Notes: generated by a model from the letters alone, not told the origin. A stretch of 64,000 bases of DNA from Macrolepiota albuminosa (GCA_027475525.1 JAMWFC010000101.1:443101-507100), one strand, 5' to 3'; shown: positions 31,077 to 44,209, counted from the first letter of the stretch. Program-made: numbers and translations.

Positions 31077-31704
31077 CTACTTCGGCGGAGGAGTAGACGG
31101 CCCTGGAAACAAACATGAGTGCGGAAAGACAATTACATCCGCTCAGGAGGACATTACCGAAGAGACCTTTGCGAACCGGCGGCACAGGAGACATGACCTT
31201 TGAAGGAGAAAGGGGTGTCGGCGCAAGCAGAGGGTTCGCTAAATGAGAGTGTCAATACATAGGTCATTTCTTGAATCAAGACATACGTCTCCACTGTGCC
31301 CAAGCAGGCAATTCTGGTTTTGGAGGCGGCGGGGCAGGTGCAGGTGCAGGTGCAGCCGCCGGCGCCGGCGCCCTGATCATACGAGGCTTGCGCTCCGGAC
31401 GTTTATGCACAACGCGCCAGCCTGGCGGAGCTGGGGTTGGAGCTGGAGGAGGAGCTTCCACTGCTGGTGGCGGAGGTGCTTCTACAATTGGTGCCTGCAA
31501 CGAACTCGGGGTACATCATGTATAGTGACAGTGTACATCATAACATACCTTTGGTCGCCAGTCGGGTGCAAACTCTCCTCCTGCGCCGTGCTTGGATTTC
31601 ATTTGCATCAGTTCTGCGATCTCGCTGGAGAGGTCAACTTCGGTTATTTCATCATCAAGGTCATGAGCCATACGTGGCTCACTATTGAAGCGCGCGGCGC
31701 TCAT
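31077..31704 (-). CDS. Small Pro/Ala-rich protein, unknown function
   Basis: ATG at 31704 starts MSAARFNSEPRMAHDLDDE. Exon 1 carries an acidic helical part (ITEVDLSSEIAELMQMKSKHG) and ends APDWRPK at a GTATGT donor. Exon 2 reads APIVEAPPPPAVEAPPP, then GWRVVHKRPERKPRMIRAP, and (AP)n repeats, ending at WAQWRR with GTATGT. Exon 3 has LAPTPLSPSKVMSPVPPVRK, and the last exon ends PSTPPPK at 31077. About 170 residues. The (AP)n part is GCAGGT-type repeat DNA and could vary in length. No signal peptide or known domain. The basic middle flanked by Pro-rich arms suggests a disordered linker protein; function unknown. Confidence 0.65.
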
Positions 31705-32743
31705 CACGAAGCTTTCCTACTTCTTCTAAGAGAATTCGGACTTCAGCTGCAAGTGCTTTACTGAAGTCATTCAAATATCTGGTTATCGATCGGGATTTAC
31801 ATCAGCGATCGTGTGCCCATCACATACAGGAGCACGACAAAAACTGACTTTGGTGGCTGCGTTTGTGGCCCATAACCATTCTTATTCATGAGGATAGAAT
31901 TTGTAGAATTTTCGGAAAAGCTCGACGGAGAAGGTGATGGTCAATTAGACAAGAGGACAACACGAGGCAGATGCCTGTTTCATAATCGGTGATTATCTCA
32001 GACTCCTTAGAAGAAACGCCAAAGTTATTATGAACACTCTCGCTGCAGCTGATGTGACTGACGAAAGCACCCGAACCACTGCTGGTTGAACAGTTGGACT
32101 GGTCTGGGGTGAGCTGAGTTTTTTTTGGCCAACTCGGCCAAACAACGCTCAAAAATATTGCCGACCCCAAAGGCGCTTTCCCGCGAATTGCCTCTCTTGG
32201 GCCTTTCTACGCATTTCAATTCCCGGCCATCCATCGTAGAATTACGAACATAGATGCCTTCTCGATGAGGGAGTTTGGACAAACAGTGACTTCGAAACTT
32301 CCAGTCTGAAATAGGACATCAGTGATTGGTTTCCGAGCCCAGATAGAGGCTTCTTTGTGATACGTCTCGATTAAAGGCAGTTTGTGATGCCCTACTGCCG
32401 ATTCTCTTAACCGTTTATCTTTCTCTGATGATACACATGGCTTTTCTGGTACTCTTTTGGACTTCCAGATAACTAACACGGCACCGAAGCTTTCTCAAAA
32501 AGTACAGCGCTTCACTTTAGCAAGATGTTCTGCGGTTGTTTCATCTCTAAACTTTCCCGCATGTCAACCGATAGCCTATATGAGGAGAAGACCACCCGAC
32601 TACCGGGACGAAAACCCACATAACCACGGGACCAAATTAGCATCACACGATCAGAGTCCCATATGTATGATGCTTTTCGCAGCGCTAATCGGTTTTGCAC
32701 ATACTACAAATCATCCTGACTCTTCCTCTACAAGTTGTACAAC
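31705..32743. other. Intergenic, no gene recognised
   Basis: Short minus-strand ORFs (e.g. 32028-32282) show no family motif. Probably holds the promoters of the two divergent neighbours. Confidence 0.45.
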
Positions 32744-34026
32744 ATGACCAAGGAACGAATTCCTCAACAACCTCTGCACCCTTCCGTTATTTCACGACTT
32801 GACTCTGAGTACGTCGAGTTCCATAACGCGATATTGCAATATATCGTTCCACCCCATACACTTGCATGGGATCCGGCCATCCGAGATGGACCTGTTGTTC
32901 CCGGAGGGTCCCCACCGCTCGAGGTGGCAAAGACCCAAGATTTTGACTTGAAGCATACGAAGATTAGGACATTCACGCCCCATGGAAGCGTCCCCGAGGG
33001 CGGTTGGCCAGTTTTCATCTTTTTTCATGGAGGTAAATTCTCTCTTATACCTGCCCATCGTGGGGTTTGATGGTTTGATGTCTTTATTTCCAGGCGGATG
33101 GACTTTGGGGGACATTGCCAGCGAAACGTCGTTCTCGACCCACATGGCAGTTGGTAAGAGATATATCAGTTCCAGTCCTTACTACCCGTCTTCATGTCTC
33201 TTTCAGGTGCGCATTGTATCGTAATCTCAGTAGATTACCGTCTTGCCCCCGAAAATCCGTACCCTGCTGCTGTAGAAGATGCCGTTGATGCGCTCAACTG
33301 GGTAATGCAGAATGGTGCAAATTCCTTGGGAATCAATGCTTCAAGGGTTGCAGTTGGTGGTTCGTCAAGGTCGTTATCTCCTTTCTCGTTTTTTCGATCT
33401 TGGTTAGAGTTGACAATTATACTTTGTAGTGGAGGGAATCTCGCGGCTATCCTCGCTTTGAAAGCTGCTGAATTCAACCCGCCTATACCCCTCGTATTCC
33501 AGCTACTCGTGGTGCCTGTTATTGATAACACTGCTTCCATCAATAATCTCTGGGCCGAGAATCAGAAATCTCCTTGGCTCAGCCCCGACCGTATGTTGTG
33601 GTTCCGTAACAATTACCTTCCGAACTTGGAGGACCGAACTAAATGGGATGCTTCGCCTATCTTTGCGCCGACAGAGCTGCTCGCAAAGGCTCCCAGCGCG
33701 TGGATAGCAGTCGCAGCGCTGGATATCTTGAAGAAGGAAGGTATTGTATATGGCGAAAAGTTGAAAGAACTAGGTGTTAAGGTGGAGATGGTGACTTATG
33801 AGGGGGCACCACATCCTATCATGGCGATGGATGGTAAGCGACCATTTAGTTCCACGTAATGGTGTTTTAGACGGATTGTACGTCCGTTTTTTTCCATTTT
33901 CCAGGGTAAGTACTCTCCCAGCGTATTCATACACAAAGTCTAAAGATTTCCAAGGGCCCTGAAAGTAGGCGCGCGTCTCGTTTCAGACGCGGCGAGAGCA
34001 TTGAAGGAGGCCTTTGGACATCTCTA
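32744..34026 (+). CDS. Alpha/beta-hydrolase of the HSL (bH) family
   Basis: ATG at 32744 (MTKERIPQQPLHPSV). The exons show WPVFIFFHGG (oxyanion-hole HGG), then GWTLGDIASETSF, VISVDYRLAPENPYPAA, and the nucleophile elbow VGGSS/SGGNLAAIL, split by an intron inside GxSxG. LWFRNNYLPN, SAWIAVAALDILKKEG (acid Asp) and VTYEGAPHPI (catalytic His) follow. These give the Ser-Asp-His triad of hormone-sensitive-lipase-type carboxylesterases. The last exon reads LKVGARLVSDAARALKEAF with the stop at 34026; its acceptor is not certain. About 330 residues, no signal peptide, so probably a cytosolic esterase/lipase. Substrate unknown. Confidence 0.85.
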
Positions 34027-34451
34027 AGTTTTCTCAAACTGTAAGCGGGATTTGTAAACGAAGTATCTCTTATGCCGAATATATCGATTCTTCTCGTTTC
34101 TCCCAAGTATATTGAACCCAAACGGTTGTATACCAAAAGAGTGTATGAGTGACACAGCAAGTTTCTTTCCTTCTCTTTCTATTTCGTTCTTTTTCACTCA
34201 GACTCTCAGACTCTCAGTGACTCCCGCTTCCTCAAACGCTGCTATCACGCGAACGCAGTCTTCTTCCATGCTAAGCAATTTTTTCCCTTCTTCTCGCAGG
34301 CAAAGTATCGTTGATCTCAATATATATCGAAAGGCGACTTATTAGTACTGGTCCTCGAAATTTAGACTCAGTGGAAACGGTATCAAAGGCTTTCATCCAT
34401 TTGAAAAGTAACGTCGTGCTTCAGAACGAAGATTTAAATCTCTGATACGTA
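34027..34451. other. Intergenic between convergent genes
   Basis: Separates the 3' ends of the hydrolase and the F-box gene. Nothing else seen. Confidence 0.5.
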
Positions 34452-36323
34452 TCAAGTGGAGAGTCCAACATGCAAGACCTCTATGGTTCCATCACTGTCA
34501 TCATCATCCTGAATCGCAGATAGATGTGAGATGGTATCGACGTGCGGAAGAGACAGACGTACGAGAAGTACGAGAAAACCATCTTCATATAGAAGGACAC
34601 CTTTGTGACGATCAAGCCGTGAGCCTTGTAAGGGGATATCGACCCCCACATAAGGCAGCTGACTCAAAATGGGGTGATCGATGCCGGTAATGGAAATCGT
34701 GGTCGAATCCAATTCTAAGTCATGAAAGTAAAACTGGCTTAAGTCTTCATTCCTACCTCGCATGACTTTCTTCACAGTAGACGGGTTAAAGTCCAGAAGA
34801 CGAGGTGGATCTTGGCCGAGTCTTCATTCCTACCTCGCATGACTTTCTTCACAGTAGACGGGTTAAAGTCCAGAAGACGAGGTGGATCTTGGCCGTCCTC
34901 GTCTTCGTCATCCACATCTGAGTCTACTACATTGCTTATGATAGCGCGCTGCCCAGCTGTAATGGTGATCCAATGTAGAGACCCCCAGGTAGTATCAAGA
35001 ACGCGTGTGATCGATGGTCCCCAGTTATCCCAAGCCCTAACTCGTTGCCCGCGAGATACACAATCTTCGTCTTCAGGTTGGTTAGAGGTGCATACTTTGA
35101 GCAGAGCACTACGGTGAACGAAGAGTGTATACATGCCTACCCCTTCCGGACACTGTAGTGATGTATTCAGGATCATGATAGCGTCTTCAGGGTCGGGGTA
35201 GAAAGGTGCTCCCAGATGCGGGGTACCGCAGGGCACTGGGTTTGGTTCGCAGCGACAGCTGAAGTTGGAGACTGACGAACGATAGCTCAGGGAGGGAAGA
35301 GCGAGGCATAGGAAGGGTTGCGTGGGCGGAAGCTCCTTGCCGATGGGGAGTTCCCAGAGGTCGAGCGTGTTCAGATGATTATTCGGTAGGAGTATTATTG
35401 TCGGAGATAGGAAGATGAATTCACGGTACGTGAGATTTGAACGCTGAATGTTCTAAAATGAGGTTAGCAAGCATATCGAAGACCCATACAAAAGTTCACC
35501 ATTTTCAGGGTACCGGTCTTCCACTCGTATACTTGAAGAATATCTGGATAGGTGCTGTCGAAGAATATGTGTCTGCGTGCCATGACAAGAACAAGGAATT
35601 CTCCGACTATTTCGAGGAGAACAGAGGGCTTCGACGCCCGTGTTGCACCAACGGATAATATGGGGTTCTTCGCTAGCGGATGCGGCTTTCCTGTCGACAG
35701 CTCCACCAGAATAATTTCAATAGCACTATGGTCTGTTCTCGTCGGATGGGGTGAACTACACTTGAGATGAAGCAAGGACCTAGGTAAAAGAGAGCAGAAA
35801 CGCACTAGGTTAGGATGGCAATCAAGTCATGTTCATAGACCGATACTCCGATATCTACCATCGCTTTAGCAAAATTGATTGTCTTCCAGCGAGGAGTATC
35901 ACTCGATCTCGATGGAAGCTGAAAATAATGTATCGACCTCCCGTTCAGATCACCCCTGAAGTATATCCCGCCCGTTAGGTCGTAAATTCCCGAGGCATTC
36001 TTCACATTTGGAACTGATTTTTGGAAGTCAATGTTCAAATGCAGCCAGCTTTCCTCTCTGTTCTTCAGTAAGGCCAGACGCTCCGATGCGTTATGGGTAC
36101 TATACACGTTACTTGCGACCCCTGCTAGGTCAATGGCGAAACGATACTGGAAACCATGAGAATCTTGTATCAAATGGCGAAATGTGGAGTGCGTTTGTTG
36201 TAGGACAGAAAGTTCTGGTAGATCTAGAAAGCAGAACACACGAATAAGAAGTTCAAATGGCAAGTCGAAGAGTTGAAGCGTCATGATCTTTTGAATGAAA
36301 TCAAGGTCAGTCTTGAAGCTCAT
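34452..36323 (-). CDS. F-box protein (frame broken by a 77-bp duplication)
   Basis: ATG at 36323 (MSFKTDLDFIQKIM) or in frame near 36284. An F-box follows at once: LFDLPFELLIRVFCFLDLPELSVLQQ (shown in part) and THSTFRHLI. The rest is a long propeller-like or unassigned region with strand motifs such as YRFAIDLAGVASN, HPLAKNPILSVGATRA and DILQVYEWKTG. Introns lie near 35805 and 35465. An acidic DSDVDDEDEDGQ loop precedes NPSTVKKVMRGRNED at about 34790. There a 77-bp tandem duplication (34742-34895) shifts the frame. With one unit the reading runs on to VLHVGLST at 34452. Likely a substrate adaptor of an SCF ubiquitin ligase; substrate unknown. Confidence 0.8.
34742..34895. repeat. 77-bp exact tandem duplication (5 of 9), in coding sequence
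   Basis: Two identical units starting AGTCTTCATTCC. The maximal match is exactly 77 bp. 77 is not a multiple of three, so it breaks the F-box gene. Confidence 0.95.
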
Positions 36324-37041
36324 ACAATCGGCTAAAACTGGCAATTGATCGATCACGGACACTTAAACTTTGATTGATATGCAGGGACTCTGTTTCGCAG
36401 CCAAGGTTTTGATTTCACTCACACAGAGTGTCAATGGCATTATTCAGAGGTCGTCAAGAGTTTTGATGGTGATATCCCTTGTTAACTCCAGATGTCGACA
36501 CCTGATAATAAAGAGTAGTCGAAAAGCTTGCCGGCAAACTCTTGGATATACTGTACGAACTAAATTTTCCAAAAGGTCACCGGTCATTCGTTATCTGGGA
36601 CCATGTCCACATCAGGTAGGGAAAACAAATTGAAGTGATGAAAAGCAGCAATCAGATCAACATAGAAAATCACGGATCAGATGCAACCAACAATCCCACA
36701 ATGCTTAGTTAAAAGACCTAATCATGAGACATCTGCAAGGTTCCTTGTAGAAGACAAAAGAATGCACCTCAATCTAGAAACATTGATACAATCATTTCGG
36801 ATACCTCAAGCTCTACTTTAATTAAGACAAAAGTCAATTACAAACTCTCGTTCATAACATGACAGCAACATTGAGAGTACTAGAACAGCAAATACACACC
36901 AGGCTACAGAACGAGATACTGAATGACAGATCCCAAACCACATCGTTTGAAAAATCACAGCTCAACATGTTCCGTCGCCCATCTTGAATCCACTACAACC
37001 TCTTCCTGCATCTCTTCTCCACCTTCCCGCGCATGTTGTTC
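36324..37041. other. Intergenic, no gene recognised
   Basis: AT-richer than its neighbours. It spans the F-box promoter side and the GH92 3' side. No motif. Confidence 0.5.
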
Positions 37042-40000
37042 CTAACCGCCACAAAATTGGTTCATCAGTACCCCACACGCACTTTCAAAAAAGATGAAAA
37101 GATCTCTCACAAGAAAACCCACATTCCCCCACTCCTCCACATGCTCACTCATCTCAAATACAATCTCCCCACCGTCAATGATATCCTCATGCCTAATGAT
37201 TGGTACGTCCACCCTCCGTCCATTAACCGTCATCGACTTGATATATGGTTTGGTAGGTGCGCCGGATGCAAATACAGTTAATTTTCTCGACTGATCCGCT
37301 TTGCGTTCCGGACGTGGAGGAAGATGCACTGTTATTTTGTCGAAAAATGGCCTGAAAAAAAGGTTGTACCAGCGTTATGGAGAGCGAAATAATAGAGGAG
37401 GGAAGACATACGACCCAACGACATATTCGCCTGACACGGGGTTGACAGGGTAAAATCCCATCGCGCTGAAAATGTACCATGCGCTCATTTGTCCGCAGTC
37501 TTCATTCTATACATAGAACGTAAGCGTACGTAGTCAAAGGAAAAAGTATGCGTATATGTACCCCGGATAACCCATTGGGCGTATTATTATAATTCATCTG
37601 CGCAATTTCGCGAACGCGTAGCTGAGTCTTGTATGCGGCGCCTGCGAGTGCGTAGAGGTAGGGTATATGATGGGAGGGCTATAAAAAAGAGGTTTTAGCA
37701 CAAGCTTGTGAGGTGTGCTTGAGTATTGAAACACCTCATTGGTGTGATCGTTATGCCCCCCATCAAAATGCTCATCCAGACTCTTCACGAAACTGTCATT
37801 CCCACCTCTCCTCTCAATTAGTCCAGGAATATCGTGTACGACGTCAAACGAGTACGCCCATTTGTCACCTTTGTATTGGGAAGAGAGGTATACCATCATG
37901 GCGTGTAACAGATCGAAGTTAAGATATTAACTTACCTTCCGTCCACCCACGATCCTCGCCCGCCCATGTGCCGTCCGAATTTCGGGCTTCCATGAACCCT
38001 GTGTGAGGGTTAAAAAGCGTAAACGGTGCTCGTAGCGAGCGTTCGAGCAAAAAGTCAGTTATGTTCGACGGTTTTGCCAGGATAGAAGCAAGTTTATATG
38101 CAGCATGGTCGTCATCTGTGCGTGATTTTAGGGAAGGAGGGCGTGGCCTGATGAAAATCGGAGGCATACAAGCGTAGTCAAGTGTTCTCGAAGCACTTTC
38201 TGAATGTATATCATCCGCTACCCACCCTTGCTGGGCGTAGGTGGAACTGAGACCCGCACGGACTTCGTAATCTACATTCTACGATGGTTAATTGACGTTA
38301 CCGCAATTGTGTACCTGAGTACCTCTTGGCGGTCAAAGTACCTACCAGAGTTCAAGATTCAGATTGCTGCCCGAAAGATGATGATAAGTGAGGGAAGGGA
38401 CTTACAAAGTTGTAGCATCGTTTTGGGGAGGAACAGTCGCGTCCTTCCATACCGCTTCCCATGCGAGCTCTGTATCAAACCCAGTCACGCCTTTGACGAC
38501 TGCCTCAGCGATCAGGGAGTCTGCGTGCGTGCCAACCTAGTTTCAATTTCTTTAAGTAAGGCAAACGGAAAAGGGAGGGCGATGGACGAGCCATTATGTT
38601 TGTTTCTGATCAACTGACGTCTATTAGCGGGTGTACGAGAAGGAACGGGAATAGCTCACCGACGATATTTTTCCACATGGGTAACCAACCACCCTGAAAA
38701 ACATTCCACAAATAAATAAATGAAATTATATGAAGAGTAGAAGCGAAAACAGCGTACTTGAGTATAATCAGCCAGCATACTCGTGATCATCCCTGGAAGG
38801 CGCTCAGGCGCGAAAAGAATTAAAAATGCCCATTCTGCTCTATACGTATCCCATATCGAGTATCCGGTGTACGACTCGCCTTCGTGGATCCTCCCATCAT
38901 AACCTGAATAGTAACGTCCTTGCTCGTGCTGCTCGTATGGGTACTACAAATTACGTCAGTTCACTTCCAACATGCGATGACAGGGGAAAGAGACCTGCAA
39001 CGCATGAGCAACACCAGTGAAAAAAATTTCCTTTTGCTCTTGACTTGCACCCTCTAACTCGAACATATCAAGCTTCTCGATCCACTTGGCCTTCGTGATT
39101 CCTACCGTCTCCTCCAACGTCGATCCATCTGGGATCTCCGTATCTATATTCGCCCGAGCCTGTTCAATCGAGATAAACGACGTTCCAATGCGGACATCGA
39201 CCACATTCTGCGGTGAAAATTGAACGTATGCTGATAGTAAGGGACCTTCACTCGACGTGGCGAGAGCATGGATAGTAGAATTTTTGATGATACCATGCGA
39301 CACAGCTGGTAGTGAGGACGTTGAGAAGCGGGCACAGTAGTATCCAGCGAAATTTGAGACAAGTGGGAGGGTGGAAGCGGGCGTGATGATAGAATCTTGT
39401 CGTTCAAAGTTGGAACCACAGATTTCATGGACAGAAGAGTCAGAATGGAAGTGGAAAGAAACCGTGCCATGTGGATAGGAAATGTTTGTTGGTGTTGAGG
39501 TCAGGATTGAAGGGCGTGAGGATTCAAGGAGGATGTAGGGTTCCGAGTTGGAGCTTGTGAATGTAAAGCGGAGATGTCCAACTCGGGAGGCTGTATCAAG
39601 AATTTAGAGGCTTCATAAAAAAAGATTCGCGGAGAAAATGTACTGGCGGATTGTTCAACGAGAATTTCACCTCCGTGTCCGTCATCCAAAAGAACAGAGT
39701 AGTAGGCCGGTGTAATCTTCTCGCTGTCCTGCACTATCCTTAAACCTCGCTCCTCGAAAGTCGATTTTATATAAGTATGATTCGTCTCCATCACACCAGG
39801 CACCACGACTACAGAGCCACTCTCCCCCATCCATATGGCCGGTTGTCGTGTGCCCTGAAAGCCATGAATCATACTGGCTGTCCAGTTGTAGGGGGTCACA
39901 GAGACGTAATTCAAGTGAGTCTGAGCCACCCAGCGTGTCATTGCGAAGGGCGGCGCGGTAGATGGAATCATCCCTCCCGAGCCATTTGGTGTGTCGCCGC

Positions 40001-40157
40001 CATTTCCAATCAGCCTAGAATAAGTTCTTGTACATCGACGCGTCGCGGAGAAAGTATCACTGACTTACAGGTCGACATAATCATACGCGTCACTTTGCGC
40101 AAGTGCGGGACATTTGTAAAGTACAACGAACAACAATTGTATCCAGAAGGTGACCAT
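37042..40157 (-). CDS. Secreted GH92 alpha-mannosidase
   Basis: ATG at 40157 opens a signal peptide (MVTFWIQLLFVVLYKCPALA, cleavage near AQ). Then RLIGNGGDTPNGSGGMIPS, PFAMTRWVAQTH and ISMIHGFQGTRQPAIWMG-type text of the N-terminal GH92 beta-sandwich domain. The catalytic domain has YSGYDGRIHEGESYTGYSIW, DTYRAEWAF and GGWLPMWKNI. Further motifs are NIMVGTHADSLIAEA, GTWAGEDRGWTEG, KWAYSFDVVHD and HNDHTNE, then the family signature NEDCGQMSAWYIFSAMG and FYPVNPVSGEYVVGSP. Ten or more short introns. The 3' end (stop 37042) follows an atypical tail after EMSEHVEEW and may be mis-spliced. GH92 enzymes are calcium-dependent inverting exo-alpha-mannosidases acting mainly on alpha-1,2 linkages, probably extracellular here. 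Confidence 0.9.
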
Positions 40158-41403
40158 TCCAGGTATGTAATGGCTGAATGTCGGTGGAATTTCCTGTGCC
40201 ACGTGTGTCCTTAATCGGATTCGGGCCGGAGGCATTTGTTACAGTACATCCACTGAAAAATGTTTTTATCGTCCATTCTTCCCTCTATGCAATGCCTCAC
40301 CTCTATGCCATTTCCTTGTAAAATACGCGATGCATCTTACACAAGTGTGCTAGGATGCTAGGATCATGCGTGTCTTCCTTCCGCTGGCATCTCTTTGCTA
40401 GGAGTTCAGGCTGCAACTAGTGTCGCCTGAATGCATGGCCTTAGTTTCTTCTCTCTCTGCTAGACGCGGCATAATCAAGCAAAGTCCTAATCTAAACTCC
40501 CGGAGGAGACTGCTGCGGCCCGAGAGTAGCCGATGATGAAGACAGGAAAGACTTCTCAATGTCAGAATTTTTCTGTCAAACTCATCCTGCATAATGATGA
40601 TGATGATGATGAGACCATTTTCATGCGTTCTTTGACTGTTCCGTGTGGATGTATCGAGACCATCAACTTCACTGGACGGTTCACGGTTCCTAGCTGTACA
40701 ACGAGCAGATCTGACGTGACTTTGGACCCAGTTTGCAATTGTAAATGTCATGAGGGTTGCTTGGTCTTGGCAACAAATTGCGCGATAGATCAAACCCCAA
40801 GTAAAAGAAGGCATCACTTCCGCTGTCCGCGGATGCTTACGAGACTCCATCACAACTCCTGATTCACAGCTGTTGATGACAGTCAAAGCCAACAACTGCA
40901 GAAACGGGCGGTAAGATCGTCAACAAGTAATGGACTGGAGAAGAGTTTGGCATTCGATAAATCACAGGGACGAGAGATAGAAACTCGGGAGCAGCGGCGA
41001 AACGTTTATTATACTGGACTGTCAAGGGACTGGCATTAACGTAGCGTTTTCTTCGAGTCCCTGGTACTGCAAACTTCTGAGATATTTTATCCAGTTGAAC
41101 GTCTTCGTCCTGAGTCAAATTTGAGACATCGCCCATGACAACTGAATACGCGTTTCTGATCCATCAGTTTCCACAAAAAATACACGAGCTGATAAAGATT
41201 AAAAACACCATTGTAACGTGCTTTCAAACGCTGTTGATCCGTTGAGAAAGAGATATTGATTGCAAGGAGCCGAAATGGCTCCAGTTCTGTCTACTTGAAA
41301 AGAATGCGGGGTCAATGAATCCACCATACCCTCGTCTGCTCTTCCCCCCTGCATCCTTTATAATTTCCTTTTTCTTTGGTGCCATAAGAGCCCATTCAGA
41401 TTC
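40158..41403. other. Intergenic between divergent genes
   Basis: No gene recognised. A short (GAT)n run lies near 40595. Confidence 0.5.
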
Positions 41404-42690
41404 ATGGCAATTTCCGCTCTTCTATTGGCCCTTATTGACGTGATGTGCGAGTCTGTTCTCGTCGGTGAGTCAGCCTATGGGTGGGTATTCACGGAAGCTT
41501 CATACACTGGTTTTTTTGCAGGCACATATGCTGCCCTTGCTGCGCTTGTGGTGTATCGCATGATGTAAGCTACTTTCCCGACTGGCATGTAACAATGCTA
41601 AAAAATTTCATAGCACCAAGCGCAGAAAGATGCCGACGGTTCACATGGCTCTCTTTGGTGCCTCAATAGTCATGTTCTGCCTGTCGATTGTTCATCTGGC
41701 GTTGGTGATTCAACAGCATGTCGCGACAGCAAAAGTACTTCTACGAAATGCTAAAACCCAGCTTGTTCTTGTTACATTCCAAGTCAGTACTTTCCACGGC
41801 ACCCATAATTTTTTGTTTCTGGAACCTAATCTGGTTCCACGTAGTTTGCCATCTCGGACTTGATTTTGATCTGGAGGTATGTGTAGCCTGAGTAAACGTT
41901 GCAACTAGCGCTCATAGCTAGATTTTTAGGGTCTGGATTGTCTGGGGCCGAAACTACTTTGTTGCGTTCCCACCATTTGCAATAATGGTCACCACCGCAG
42001 GTTCACTTCTGGACTCAAAATCAACACTGGCATGACTAATTCAGTTGTTAGGTATCCAATTCAGGGAGGCAAGTCTGCGAGAGATCACCTCTTTCTTCAA
42101 TGTTGCTCCTGCTGCGCTGCTTATGTCGAATGCCTGTATCTGTACTTTTTTAATTGCTGGAAAAATATGGTAATGTCATCAATATGTCTCTTCAACTTCA
42201 TTCCCGACATACATATTATAGGTATTCCCATTACCAGCTCAAGCGGTTGTCAGGTGGCATTATGAAATCATCTGGCTTCAATAGAACCATTGCTCTCTTC
42301 ATTGAGTCTGGTGCCCTGTCTACTGCGATAATAGTGAGCTGTCTTCGTTGGAAACCCTGCTAGTTGATCTGAGACACCTTCTCACTAGATTATCAGCTTT
42401 GTCCTGAACCATGTCGGAAGTGATGGGATTCATGTAGTCCTTGATCTGGCGGTTCCGCTTGTTGTAAGTAACTCCTTGCAGCATTCTAGTACATCTCAAG
42501 CTGCCATCATGAGCAGGGCATCGCACCAACCTTGATCATTATCATTGTTCACTTTGGACTTGCTAGTTCTACCGGAGGCGAGACAGACAGTCTATTAACA
42601 ACTCGCACCCATATGGAGTTTGCGAATAGAAAACAAGTGGATATCGAAATTTCTGCTTCCTCAATGACGACAAGTACTAGAATGACTTGA
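41404..42690 (+). CDS. Seven-helix membrane protein, mushroom-type family
   Basis: ATG at 41404 (MAISALLLALIDVMCESVLVG). The exons join TYAALAALVVYRM, KRRKMPTVHMALFGASIVMF, SIVHLALVIQQH, then FAISDLILIWR, the motif VWIVWGRNYFVAFPPF, a YSHYQLKRLSGGIMKSSGFN loop, FIESGALSTAII and GIAPTLIIIIVHFGLASS. A cytosolic tail follows, ending at 42690. Six or seven hydrophobic segments with D-x-x-x-x-WRxWxxWG after helix 3 are typical of a large expanded family of uncharacterised membrane proteins in Agaricomycetes, often described as GPCR-like. Introns have good GT-AG ends. It appears intact. Ligand or coupling unknown; the G-alpha gene 3 kb away is probably coincidental. Confidence 0.8.
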
Positions 42691-44209
42691 AACGGTAGTT
42701 TTCCATCCAAGAAATCTTCTCGCTATGCCTCGATGGCGTAGGATTATCTTTGAGTAGGTCATACACATATATATATGTTCTTTGAACCCAGGATTGTGAT
42801 AACCAAACTATGTGTGATTAACTTCAAAATCCTCGAGGACCAGATTCTGGGTTGGGGTTCTTGTTGGCAATAAGTGAAGGTTTTCCTCAAGGGATTGGAT
42901 CAGAGGGAAGATGGACAGAACTGTTTACCTTGATGGGAAACGAGGGTTTATTTGACTTGCGCAATACTTGGTGTCAGAAGAGAAGGCAAAAAAGAAAGGA
43001 CAAGTAAATACACCAACGAGAATAGCTGGGATGATAAGTCAGTAAACCAAGGGACTTGAACGGTGTGGTGGGGAGCTAGTTCAACTACCAATGAAGATTC
43101 GGAACTGAAGATGACGACGGTATGGAATAAGAGAGAGGGTGTTAAAAAGGGATCTGATAGAGAATGTGTTAGAAGCAATATAGATTCACGTGTATCTTCC
43201 TTCCCTTCAACTAATACAATCCCACTTGTCGTTCTCAACGTTTCCGTCTTAGTTGTTGGAGAGGAGTCGCGGTACGCGACGATGCGCTAATTAAGCACGT
43301 GAGTGGTGTGCCGCAGAGGAGAGGGAAAACGGACGGATTAGGGAAAAACTATACAGTTAGGTGATATGGATCGGACCCGGAGATCTAACATACCTCAGTC
43401 GTTTATACACCGACTGAGGTATGTGGTAAATCACTCATTAGGACGAACACAGTTGACTTACTTATATCTTAGTAACTGTATCCAACAGGTATATTAGACG
43501 AATATCAGTCGTTTATACACCGACTGAGTAACTGTATCCAACATTAGTTACTCTTTTTGCGTGGTGTTCATCTCCAGTCTTCCGGACCCTACCACTATGG
43601 GCATTTGCCAAGTCTGACCCACCAACTAACCCCAAGAAATTTACAAAAAAAAACTCAGAGCCTAAAATTCCTGGGTCGCGATGGAGATCCGAAAGACCTA
43701 CAGGAAAAGATATATAAGAATTCGTAAATAACATAAGAAAAGTGTCACAACCCACCTTTCCTTGGCTTGTTCTCTAAGTCGCTCTCGGCACGACTATTTG
43801 TTTTCTGGATTACCTTGTTGATTCGTTGCTCTGACGCCTCGTCACCGCCCCTGCCGACGTTGGACCTTTTGGGACGGAATTTATGGCTAACGGTCGACTC
43901 GAATGTCGACTAATCCTTAACGTGTGTTAGCATATACTCCGCACGTCGCCTCCCTGATTTAATAGGTCCCAATCCGTCTATATCTGTCTCCACATGTACA
44001 ATGGGGTCGAGGACGCGCCTATTGTCCGACCATGTCATGTGTCAACTTTGTGCGCCAGCCTTTTCACTATGCCACACTTGCCCTCAGAGTTACGGCGTGG
44101 ACCACCCTCAAGCATTCTGCCTAGAGAACCAACTACCTACCACATCGTCGTAGCCAATTGTGATTAGAATGTACTTTTACTCAGTGAGCGCTTCCCTCCA
44201 ATCTAAGCA
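42691..44209. other. Intergenic with a duplicated hairpin
   Basis: No gene supported. Contains the hairpin at about 43391-43427 and its second copy at 43506-43528 (separate entry). Confidence 0.5.
43388..43540. repeat. Two copies of a CAGTCG-loop-CGACTG hairpin
   Basis: At 43388 ACATACCTCAGTCG and CCGACTGAGGTATGT form a 14-bp stem around TTTATACA. At 43506 CAGTCG-TTTATACAC-CGACTG repeats with only a 6-7-bp stem. AGTAACTGTATCCAACA also occurs twice (near 43471 and 43526), the second time joined directly to the hairpin. Confidence 0.75.
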
